5,219 bases of DNA from an uncultured Paracoccus sp. (GTDB lineage Bacteria; Pseudomonadota; Alphaproteobacteria; Rhodobacterales; Rhodobacteraceae), in the NCBI GenBank assembly GCA_937859005.1, contig CALLYR010000469.1:1-5219 (forward strand), read 5' to 3'. A program made the translations under genes and the position numbers. The notes below the pieces were generated by a model that did not search any database, was not told the origin of the DNA, and saw only the letters and a list, made by a program, of their open reading frames with translations. Shown here in pieces: positions 1 to 5,219 of the stretch. Position 1 is the first letter of the stretch. Every line of letters begins with the position of its first letter.

Positions 1-1104
1 CTGCCGACCGGGGGTTTCGGGCAGGGTCAGGCACAGGTGTGGCCGCGTGGGGACCGGGCCGCCCCAGCCGGGCACGGCAGCGTCGAAATCGGCTTGCGGG
101 ATCATGTCCTGCGCCAGCAGGAACCGCCGGAAGCCGGCGCGGAAACGGTTGTCGGCGCGGCGGGCGTGGGCGGCGGCGGCCTTGTGCCGGGCTGCGGCAT
201 GTTCCGGGTCGTCCAGCGCGCGCCGCACCAGTTGCACCAGCGTCCCGATATCGCCCATGGGGGCGAAATCGACCACCCCGGCCAGATCGGCGTGCCGGTC
301 CGCATCCGCGCCGCCTTCGCTGACGACCTGCACGCCGTGGGACAGCGCCTGATTGATGCGCGTCGTCTCCAGCAGGGCGCCGTCGTGGTAATGGATGTTC
401 AGCACCACGGCGGCGCGGTCGAGTCGTTCGGTCAGGTCAGGGCCGAACAGGGTGGATTCGACCTGCAGTTCCGGGATCCGCGCTTTCAGATCCGCCAGCA
501 TCCGCCGCCGCCGCGGGCTGGTCGGATCGCCATAGAACAGGGCCCCCTGCCGCGCGGCCCCGGACAGCGGGCGGTTCGGATCGGTGTCCAGCGGCACGTG
601 GAACAGCCGGTCGAGCGCCAGGCCCCGGTCGCGCAGGAACGCGATGTTGCCGGCCGAATAATCCAGCACCGCCCGCGCCGCCGCCAACCGGGCCAGGTAA
701 TCGGGCGTGAACCAGCGCGAGGACACCGACTGTTCCATCTGGAATGCCACGTAATGCGGCGGAACGGCCGCGAACATCTGCGGGCACAGCACGAAGACAT
801 GGGCAAAGCCTTCCGTCCCGCGCGTGTCATGGGCAATCTGCGCCCGATAGCCGTGTTCGCCCAGCACATCGGCCATCATCTGCGCGACATGCGCGACATG
901 GGGGGTGGTCACGACGGCGCAGGCGCGCGGATCGGCGCCCGGATCGGTCAGGGGCAGGGCAGGCTGATGATGAGCTGCCATCCGCCGCGTGATACCCATG
1001 GGTCCTTCGGTCGCCAGCACCCGCAGGGCCTGCATCCCCAGCCGCAACGGCCCGCGGTGGCGAAGGGCGCGGATCACGCTGCGCGCGGTGCGGGACAGGG
1101 ACAT
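1..1104 (-). CDS. glycosyltransferase-like protein, C-terminus cut by the left edge
   Basis: An open frame runs from ATG at 1104-1102 to position 1 without a stop: 368 codons, truncated at the C-terminus. The protein is soluble, with no signal peptide or membrane segment. Residues about 61-110 form an alternating beta/alpha start (AVVTTPHVAHV, then FAHVFVLCPQMF). About 116-128 reads HYVAFQMEQSV, and about 147-190 contains LDYSAGNIAFL and LFYGDP. The most telling part is about 235-262: VLNIHYHDGALLETTRINQ followed by ALSHGVQVVSE. That layout (a 'LNIHY..ALLE..RI..AL..G..VVSE' block) is typical of the nucleotide-sugar-binding half of GT-B glycosyltransferases acting on surface polysaccharides or glycans. 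Donor and acceptor cannot be told. After an Arg/Ala-rich helix (about 300-330) the sequence reaches PHLCLTLPETPGRQ, which may open another domain outside the window. A GAGAG stretch 5 nt upstream of the ATG is a fair ribosome binding site. The gene is divergent from the cyclodeaminase-family gene. Family assignment is by motif recognition only. Confidence 0.82.
   Translation of the reverse strand, partial: MSLSRTARSVIRALRHRGPLRLGMQALRVLATEGPMGITRRMAAHHQPALPLTDPGADPRACAVVTTPHVAHVAQMMADVLGEHGYRAQIAHDTRGTEGFAHVFVLCPQMFAAVPPHYVAFQMEQSVSSRWFTPDYLARLAAARAVLDYSAGNIAFLRDRGLALDRLFHVPLDTDPNRPLSGAARQGALFYGDPTSPRRRRMLADLKARIPELQVESTLFGPDLTERLDRAAVVLNIHYHDGALLETTRINQALSHGVQVVSEGGADADRHADLAGVVDFAPMGDIGTLVQLVRRALDDPEHAAARHKAAAAHARRADNRFRAGFRRFLLAQDMIPQADFDAAVPGWGGPVPTRPHLCLTLPETPGRQ
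881..898. repeat. two-copy 9-bp tandem repeat inside the glycosyltransferase gene
   Basis: The 9-mer TGCGCGACA occurs twice head to tail at 881-889 and 890-898. On the minus strand it encodes the doubled His-Val-Ala of the glycosyltransferase (residues about 69-74). It is in frame and only two copies long, so it is probably chance or a minor slippage duplication with no separate role. Confidence 0.45.
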
Positions 1105-1128
1105 GGCGGCTCTCGATCCGGCGGGCGG

Positions 1129-1157
1129 TTGCCGTTCCCCGCATTGGCCCCTAGAAC
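1129..1157 (+). promoter_or_regulatory. candidate sigma70-type promoter of the cyclodeaminase-family gene
   Basis: TTGCCG at 1129-1134 (4 of 6 to the -35 consensus) lies 17 bp from TAGAAC at 1152-1157 (4 of 6 to the -10 consensus). The predicted start near 1164 would leave a leader of about 27 nt before the ATG at 1191. The spacing and position are ideal, but such matches also arise by chance in an 86-bp divergent gap. No comparably good promoter was seen for the opposite gene; TTGTGT (1178-1173) with TCTAGG (1155-1150) on the minus strand is a weak possibility. Confidence 0.4.
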
Positions 1158-1162
1158 TCTAG
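1151..1162. promoter_or_regulatory. CTAGA-N2-TCTAG inverted repeat, possible operator
   Basis: CTAGA (1151-1155) and TCTAG (1158-1162) form a perfect 5-bp inverted repeat around a 2-bp centre. The repeat covers the candidate -10 box of the plus-strand gene and sits about 50 bp upstream of the divergent minus-strand ATG. CTAG is generally a scarce tetranucleotide in many proteobacterial genomes, so two copies within 12 bp are noticeable. Binding by a dimeric regulator is an inference, and no regulator gene is visible in the window. Confidence 0.3.
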
Positions 1163-1190
1163 CCGCGTCGAGACACAAGGAAAAGTGCCC

Positions 1191-2111
1191 ATGCCCGCCC
1201 TTCGCATCATCGGACCCGAGATCGAACCGCAGCTGGACTGGATCGCGCTGACCGACGCGATTGCGCAGGCGCATGAGCTGCCGCGGGCCGAGGTCGCGGA
1301 CAGTTTCCTGTATCGGGGGGGCGACACGCTGCTGACCCGCAGCGCCTGGATCGACGGGCTGGGGCTGGCGGTCAAGCCCGCCACCGTCTTTCCCGGAAAT
1401 GGGGCGCAGGGACTGCCCACGATCAACGGCGCGGTCAACCTGCTGGACGATGCGACCGGCCAGTTGCAGGCGATCGTCGATTTCCATCTGGTGACCAAAT
1501 GGAAGACCGCGGGCGACAGCCTGCTGTCGGCGCGGCGACTGGCGAGGCCGGATGCGCGGCGGGTGCTGGTGATCGGGGCGGGCAATGTCGCCGCCAGCAT
1601 GATCGATGCCTATCGCGCACTGATCCCGGATGCGCGGATCACGGTCTGCAGCCGCACCGCCTCCGCCGCGCAGGCGCTGGCCGGGCGGACGGGCGCCTGC
1701 GCCGTGGCCGATCTGGAACCCGCGGTCCGCGATGCCGAGATCATCGCCACCGCCACCATGTCGCGCGAGCCCGTGCTGCGCGGCGAATGGCTGTCGCCCG
1801 GCACCCATGTCGATCTGATCGGCGCCTATCGCCCCGACATGCGCGAGGCCGACGACGAGGTGCTGCGCCGCGCGCGCCTGTTCGTGGACAGCCGCGTCAC
1901 GACCCTGGGCCATATCGGGGAAATCCAGGACCCGATCGACCGCAGGGTGATCGCGGAAACCGACATCCTGGCCGATTTCTATGACCTGCCGGCCGGCGCA
2001 TTCGCCCGGCGCTCGGACGACGAGATCACGGTCGCCAAGAACGGCGGCGGCGCGCATCTGGACCTGATGACGGCCAGTTATATCCTGGGCGTGGCCGGCG
2101 GCACCGTCTAG
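1191..2111 (+). CDS. ornithine cyclodeaminase/mu-crystallin family NAD(P)-dependent enzyme
   Basis: This 306-residue cytosolic protein is close to the usual family length of 300-350. The N-terminal part builds the dimer and substrate pocket, with K62 in GLAVKPATVFPGN at the family's conserved lysine. A Rossmann domain begins around 124 (RVLVIGAGNVAASM, G129-x-G131-xx-A134) and binds NAD(P). The C-terminal GEIQDPID (about 243-250) and KNGGGAHLDL (about 283-292) are also typical of the family. Members include true ornithine cyclodeaminases (ornithine to proline plus ammonia), alanine dehydrogenases and Delta1-pyrroline/piperideine-2-carboxylate reductases. Two positions argue against a true cyclodeaminase: K105 (VTKWKT) stands where Pseudomonas ornithine cyclodeaminase has substrate-binding Arg112, and Y213 (GAYRPDMREAD) where it has catalytic Asp228. 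A ketimine reductase or another amino-acid dehydrogenase is more likely; the substrate is unknown. The ATG at 1191 is preferred over GTG at 1185 because the AAGG at 1177-1180 is 10 nt from the ATG and only 4 nt from the GTG. Likely monocistronic: the next gene is convergent. Confidence 0.93.
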   Translation: MPALRIIGPEIEPQLDWIALTDAIAQAHELPRAEVADSFLYRGGDTLLTRSAWIDGLGLAVKPATVFPGNGAQGLPTINGAVNLLDDATGQLQAIVDFHLVTKWKTAGDSLLSARRLARPDARRVLVIGAGNVAASMIDAYRALIPDARITVCSRTASAAQALAGRTGACAVADLEPAVRDAEIIATATMSREPVLRGEWLSPGTHVDLIGAYRPDMREADDEVLRRARLFVDSRVTTLGHIGEIQDPIDRRVIAETDILADFYDLPAGAFARRSDDEITVAKNGGGAHLDLMTASYILGVAGGTV

Positions 2112-2148
2112 ATCGCGGCGGGCCGATCTGCGGCTGTCGCGCCGGAAC

Positions 2149-2174
2149 GGCCGGTGCGGTATCCGTCAGCGGCC
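2149..2174. terminator. weak hairpin between convergent genes, possible bidirectional terminator
   Basis: In the 100-bp gap between the two convergent stop codons, GGCCG (2149-2153) pairs with CGGCC (2170-2174). An inner CGG/CCG pair flanks a TAT loop at 2160-2162, with unpaired bases between the stems. No T-run follows on either strand, so it is not a canonical intrinsic terminator. The gap also holds a GCCGGCCGGC palindrome (2179-2188) and a GATCG/CGATC pair (2111-2128 area). Termination here may depend on Rho. Confidence 0.2.
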
Positions 2175-2211
2175 TCGCGCCGGCCGGCTGCCGGGGAAGA
2201 AATCCTTTGCC

Positions 2212-3468
2212 TCAGGCCGGAGCGGCCCCGCGCGGCAGGATGGCAGCCGGCGCCTCGCGCACGGGCAGGTGGATCAGGGCGGAAAAGGCGCCCACGCCCA
2301 CGCCGACCCACCAGACCAGCGTATAGTCGCCATAGGCGTCGTAAAGCCTGCCGCCCAGCCACACGCCCAGGAACGACCCGAGCTGGTGGGACAGGAACAC
2401 GAAGCCATAGAGCGTCCCCATGTAGCGCAGCCCATAGATATAGGCGACCAGCCCCGAGGTCAGCGGCACCGTCGCCAGCCACAGCCCGCCCATGACCAGC
2501 GAGAAGACCACCACCGTCGCCGGCGTGATCGGCGTCAGGATGAAGGCCGCCGCGGCAATGGTGCGCAGCGCATAGACCCCGGCCAGCAGGTATTTGCGAC
2601 TGTAGCGTTTCCCCAGCCATCCGGCGAGGATCGACCCCGCGATATTGGCCAGTCCGATCAGCGAGATCGCGGCCGCCCCCAGCGCCGAGGTTGTGGTGAT
2701 GCCCAGCGCGGCCAAGCCTCCGTCCGGCGCGATGGGGCCGCACATTTCCGTAATCATCGCGGGGAAATGCGCGGTGATGAAGGCCAGTTGATAGCCGCAG
2801 GAAAAGAACCCGGCGAAAATCATCAGGTAGCTGGGATCGGTGAAGGCGCGCCGCAGGACGGTGCCCAGCGATTCCTCGATTTCCGCGCGGCTGGCGGGGC
2901 GGGTGGACCGCAGCATGGGCAGAAACAGCAGCACGGTCAGGACCAGCGCGGCAAAGACCAGGAACACCTGCTGCCACGGCATGATGGCCAGCAGCCCCTG
3001 CGCCAGAGGCGCGCCCACGACCTGCCCCGCCGACCCGGCGGCGGTGGCGATGCCCAGGGCGAGGCTGCGGTTTTCATCGCTGGCGGCGCGGCCGATGATC
3101 GCCAGCACCACGCCGAAGCCGGTGCCCGCGATGCCGAAGCCGACGGCGACCTCCCACAACTGCATCGTCTCGGGTGTGGTGGCGAGCGCGGTCATCACCA
3201 GCCCCAGCGAATAAAGCGCGGCGCCCAGGATGATCGCCAGCCGGTCGCCCCAGCGTTCGGCCAGTGCCCCGAACAGCGGCTGCCCGATCCCCCAGGCCAG
3301 GTTCTGGATCGCGATGGCCATGCTGAATTCGGCCCGCGGCCAGCCGAATTCCTCTGCCACGGGAATCTGGAAGACGCCGAAGCTCGCGCGCATGGCGAAA
3401 TTGATCAGCAGGATCAGCGAGCCGCCGATCAGCACGGGCGTGAACAGGCGTGCGGCGTCGCGGGACAT
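2212..3468 (-). CDS. MFS transporter, 12 transmembrane segments
   Basis: This 418-residue inner-membrane protein has the full major facilitator layout. Six hydrophobic segments lie at about 11-32, 50-70, 77-97, 104-126, 138-160 and 166-186. A charged cytoplasmic loop (about 187-212, with RPASRAEIEESLG) follows, then six more segments to about 400. The loop 2-3 signature is present as GALAERWGDR (67-76), with its echo GWLGKRYSRK (283-292) between segments 8 and 9. GVFQIPVAEEFGW (31-43) after segment 1 and HQLGSFLGVWLGGRLYD (361-377) are typical of the monocarboxylate/oxalate-formate-porter-like branch, so a small organic anion is a reasonable guess; the substrate cannot be read from sequence. 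ATG at 3468 is chosen because a weak GGA lies 8 nt upstream; ATG at 3477 would add only Met-Pro-Val. A longer frame to 3564 gives an Arg-rich extension that looks like non-coding leader. The gene converges on the cyclodeaminase-family gene and follows the flavoprotein gene after about 200 bp. Confidence 0.92.
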   Translation of the reverse strand: MSRDAARLFTPVLIGGSLILLINFAMRASFGVFQIPVAEEFGWPRAEFSMAIAIQNLAWGIGQPLFGALAERWGDRLAIILGAALYSLGLVMTALATTPETMQLWEVAVGFGIAGTGFGVVLAIIGRAASDENRSLALGIATAAGSAGQVVGAPLAQGLLAIMPWQQVFLVFAALVLTVLLFLPMLRSTRPASRAEIEESLGTVLRRAFTDPSYLMIFAGFFSCGYQLAFITAHFPAMITEMCGPIAPDGGLAALGITTTSALGAAAISLIGLANIAGSILAGWLGKRYSRKYLLAGVYALRTIAAAAFILTPITPATVVVFSLVMGGLWLATVPLTSGLVAYIYGLRYMGTLYGFVFLSHQLGSFLGVWLGGRLYDAYGDYTLVWWVGVGVGAFSALIHLPVREAPAAILPRGAAPA

Positions 3469-3504
3469 GACAGGCATCCGGGGTGCAGGGAAAGGACTCC
3501 GGCG

Positions 3505-3534
3505 ACTGTGGCGCGATGCCGCAGAGCGCGTCAA
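3505..3534 (-). promoter_or_regulatory. candidate promoter of the MFS transporter gene
   Basis: On the minus strand TTGACG (3534-3529, 5 of 6 to the -35 consensus) is followed after 18 bp by CACAGT (3510-3505, only 3 of 6 to the -10 consensus). The predicted start would be about 30 nt before the ATG at 3468. The gap 3469-3675 contains no other convincing gene. It also has small GC-rich inverted repeats without T-runs (GGGC-GGC-GCCC on the plus strand near 3580; CGGC-CGG-GCCG at 3655-3665). The poor -10 box keeps this tentative. Confidence 0.22.
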
Positions 3535-3675
3535 TCGCGCGCGGCGCAGGCCAGCCATGCGCACGAGGCATATCCTGGGCGGCGCCCTGCGACCATTCCG
3601 GCTTGGCCGCCATCTTTGCCATGATCCCGCGGCGTCATCCCCTTGCCTCGGGCGCGGCCGGGCCGTCGGATCGCT

Positions 3676-4926
3676 TCAGACCGGCGCATGTCCCAGCCGG
3701 GCTGCCGCCGCCAGGCCTGCGTGCCGCCCGGTGGCCAGGCAGGTGGTCAGCAGATAGCCGCCGGTCGGCGCCTCCCAGTCCAGCATCTCGCCTGCGGCAA
3801 AGACGCGGGGCCGGGCGCGCAGTTCCAGATCGCGGGTCAGCGCCGGCAGCGTGATGCCCCCCGCCGACGAGATCGCGCGGTCCAGCCCCATCGGCCCCGC
3901 ATGGCGCAGGGGCAGCGCCTTGATGCGGGCGGCCAGCGCGGCGGGCTCCGCGGGCAACGGGCGGCCCCATTCCATCAGCAGCGCCACCTTCAGCGGATCG
4001 CCCAGGATGCGCCGCAGCCAGTTGCCGACCGACAGCCTGCCCCGTGGCCGCGCCAGACGCCCGACCAACGCCTGCGCAGTCAGACCGGGCGCCAGATCGA
4101 CTGTTCCCGGCGCGCCGTCGCGCAGCGCCGCCGCGATTTCATAGATGCCTCCTCCTTCGATCCCGTGGCGCGCGACCACCCATTCGCCGCGGCTTGACAG
4201 ATCGCCTGCGCTCAGCGCCGTGCCCTTGACCGCGCAACCTGCCAGCGGCGCCATCTGCGGCGACCAGTTCACGCGAAAGCCCATGTTGGCCGGGCGAAAG
4301 GGCGCAACCCCGGCCCCCACTGCCTGCAGCCACGGCACCCATGCCGCATCCGACCCCAGCCGCGGCCAGCTTGCCCCGCCCAGCGCCAGAACGGTCACGC
4401 CGGATGTCACTGCGCGCGGCCCGTCCGGCGTCTCGAAACACAGCGCGTCGCCTGCGAAGCCCGTCCAGCGCCAGCGGGTGCGCAACTCGGCCCCCATCCC
4501 CCCCAGCCGCGCCAGCCACGCCCGCAGCAGCGGCGACGCCTTCATGCCGACGGGGAACACCCGGCCGGTCGATCCGGTGAACAGCTCGGTCCCCAGGCCT
4601 CGCGCCCAGTCCATGACCCGTTCCGGGCCGAAGCCGCGCAGGATTGCGCGCAGGTCGTCCTGACTGAAATCTGTCCCGCATTGCCCGGCGTCCGGGGAAC
4701 CGCTTTCGCCCCCGGACAGTCCCCCGGTCACGCGCGCGGCAAAGGCGTCGGGCGGTTCGTCCCTGGTCAGGTTCAGCCCCGACTTGCCCGCCATCAGGAA
4801 CTTGCGCGCGGGCGTGGGCATCGCCTCGGCCACGACGACGGGGACGCCTGCGGTGGCCATCGTTTCCGCCGCCATCAGCCCCGCAGGCCCCGCGCCGATG
4901 ACCAGCGCCGGGACGGCTTCGCTCAT
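3676..4926 (-). CDS. FAD-dependent flavoprotein, HI0933/BaiN-like, PP_4765 type
   Basis: This complete 416-residue protein binds FAD through an N-terminal Rossmann motif, VIGAGPAGLMAAE (9-21), with the expected acidic residue E34 ending the second beta strand. GKSGLNLT (48-55) is the hallmark of the PP_4765-type branch of the HI0933-like flavoproteins, which otherwise have a GGGRCN-type motif there. Further blocks are ALGGASWPRLGSDAAW (181-196), GIEGGGIYEIAAALRDG (255-271) and the closing FAD-contact stretch SSAGGITLP (353-361) with FAAGEMLDWEAPTGGYLL (376-393). No membrane segment is present, so it should be cytosolic. The family is conserved, but the reaction of this branch is not established; relatives reduce bile-acid intermediates or have been linked to RNA modification, and neither role can be assigned here. 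The start is firm: ATG at 4926 overlaps the holA stop codon (ATGA) and GGAG abuts it, suggesting translation coupled to holA. Residues about 66-88 are Gly/Ser-rich and look like a loop insertion. Confidence 0.93.
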   Translation of the reverse strand: MSEAVPALVIGAGPAGLMAAETMATAGVPVVVAEAMPTPARKFLMAGKSGLNLTRDEPPDAFAARVTGGLSGGESGSPDAGQCGTDFSQDDLRAILRGFGPERVMDWARGLGTELFTGSTGRVFPVGMKASPLLRAWLARLGGMGAELRTRWRWTGFAGDALCFETPDGPRAVTSGVTVLALGGASWPRLGSDAAWVPWLQAVGAGVAPFRPANMGFRVNWSPQMAPLAGCAVKGTALSAGDLSSRGEWVVARHGIEGGGIYEIAAALRDGAPGTVDLAPGLTAQALVGRLARPRGRLSVGNWLRRILGDPLKVALLMEWGRPLPAEPAALAARIKALPLRHAGPMGLDRAISSAGGITLPALTRDLELRARPRVFAAGEMLDWEAPTGGYLLTTCLATGRHAGLAAAARLGHAPV

Positions 4927-5219
4927 CTCCGCCCCCGCGGCATCATCGCCAGCCGGATCAGGGCGCGTTCCATCACCGCCATCGCCGGCGCGCGCGAGGC
5001 CGAGCGCAGCGTCAGGTCGGTGTCGATCAGCAGATGCAGCGCGTCCTCCAGCGCGCGCATCCCCCAGGACTGCGCCTGCCGCGCCATGCGGTCGCGGCGC
5101 GGGCCGAAGACCGGCGGGCGCAGCCGCCCCAGACCCGCAGCCGCCCCGCCGGGGTCGGCGGCGGCGGCATGCAGCGCCCGGAAATGGCGCAGCGCACTGA
5201 TGCAGACCGTCACTGGCAG
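4923..5219 (-). CDS. holA: DNA polymerase III subunit delta, C-terminal 98 residues
   Basis: The frame enters from the right edge and ends at the TGA at 4925-4923, giving 98 residues; the full protein is usually about 340, so only the C-terminal third is visible. HolA is the clamp-loader subunit that opens the beta sliding clamp at the replication fork. The visible part matches the alphaproteobacterial delta C-terminal helical collar domain. It starts with an ALRHFRALHAA helix, then GLGRLRPPVFGPRRDRMARQ (the 'PPVFGPRRD' block is especially characteristic), then SWGMRALEDALHLLIDTDLTLRS is split between a helix and the conserved 'DTDL.LRS' segment. It ends with an AMAVMERALIRLAM helix and a basic tail. 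A GTG at 5213 is internal and not the start. The gene overlaps the flavoprotein gene by 4 bp and presumably leads their shared transcript. Confidence 0.92.
   Translation of the reverse strand: MPVTVCISALRHFRALHAAAADPGGAAAGLGRLRPPVFGPRRDRMARQAQSWGMRALEDALHLLIDTDLTLRSASRAPAMAVMERALIRLAMMPRGRR

Noticed and set aside
1185..1187. GTG as an alternative start for the cyclodeaminase-family gene
   Set aside because: It would add only two residues and sits 4 nt from the AAGG, which is too close. The ATG at 1191 has better spacing.
37..1251. A 404-codon plus-strand open frame opposite the glycosyltransferase gene
   Set aside because: The translation is rich in Arg, Gly, His, Gln and Pro with no recognisable domain. 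It lies antisense to a frame with clear glycosyltransferase motifs and runs into the real plus-strand gene. Long antisense frames are expected at this GC content.
1074..2057. A 327-codon minus-strand open frame opposite the cyclodeaminase-family gene
   Set aside because: It is the antisense shadow of a well-supported enzyme gene, and it would overlap the start of the glycosyltransferase gene in another frame. No domain was recognised.
3469..3564. N-terminal extension of the MFS transporter from ATG at 3564
   Set aside because: The added residues are Arg/Ser/Ala-rich with no homology recalled for the family, and the first membrane segment begins soon after the internal ATG codons at 3477/3468.
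3074..3622. A 182-codon minus-strand frame starting in the gap upstream of the transporter
   Set aside because: It overlaps the transporter out of frame for most of its length and has Arg/Gly/Asp-rich shadow composition. A separate small gene in the gap is not supported.
2269..3624. A 451-codon plus-strand open frame opposite the MFS transporter
   Set aside because: It is a highly charged, low-complexity translation (many His, Gln, Arg, Asp) mirroring the codon bias of the transporter. The minus strand encodes an unmistakable 12-TM protein.
3655..3665. CGGC-CGG-GCCG inverted repeat downstream of the flavoprotein gene as a terminator
   Set aside because: The stem is only 4 bp and no T-run follows on the minus strand. 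Such GC repeats are common by chance here.

Overview
The window is very GC-rich chromosomal DNA that is almost fully coding. Its proteins look alphaproteobacterial and most like Rhodobacteraceae (Paracoccus/Rhodobacter-type). The clearest lineage signals are the C-terminus of the DNA polymerase III delta subunit, the PP_4765-type flavoprotein and the style of the MFS transporter. This assignment comes from recognising protein families, not from a search. I see no rRNA, tRNA, CRISPR array, insertion sequence or phage gene, and no obvious break in base composition.

Layout from left to right: (1) 1-1104, minus strand: a glycosyltransferase-like protein whose C-terminal part runs off the left edge. 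(2) 1105-1190: a short divergent promoter region with a CTAG-containing inverted repeat over a plausible -10 box. (3) 1191-2111, plus strand: an ornithine cyclodeaminase/mu-crystallin family NAD(P)-dependent enzyme, more likely a ketimine (pyrroline/piperideine-2-carboxylate) reductase or dehydrogenase than a true cyclodeaminase. (4) 2112-2211: a short convergent intergenic gap with only weak hairpins. (5) 2212-3468, minus strand: a 12-TM major facilitator transporter. (6) 3469-3675: a gap of about 200 bp that probably carries the transporter's promoter. (7) 3676-4926, minus strand: an FAD-dependent HI0933/PP_4765-type flavoprotein. (8) 4923-5219, minus strand: the C-terminal 98 residues of HolA, which runs off the right edge.

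holA and the flavoprotein gene overlap by 4 bp (ATGA) and almost certainly share a transcript. The transporter lies downstream on the same strand but is separated by about 200 bp and is probably its own unit. The cyclodeaminase-family gene converges on the transporter and diverges from the glycosyltransferase. No shared pathway is evident from sequence alone.

This looks like an ordinary housekeeping and metabolic region, and I did not find a convincing undescribed system. The points most worth a second look are the substituted active-site positions in the cyclodeaminase-family enzyme, the CTAG palindrome in the divergent promoter, and the possible second domain beginning at the truncated end of the glycosyltransferase.
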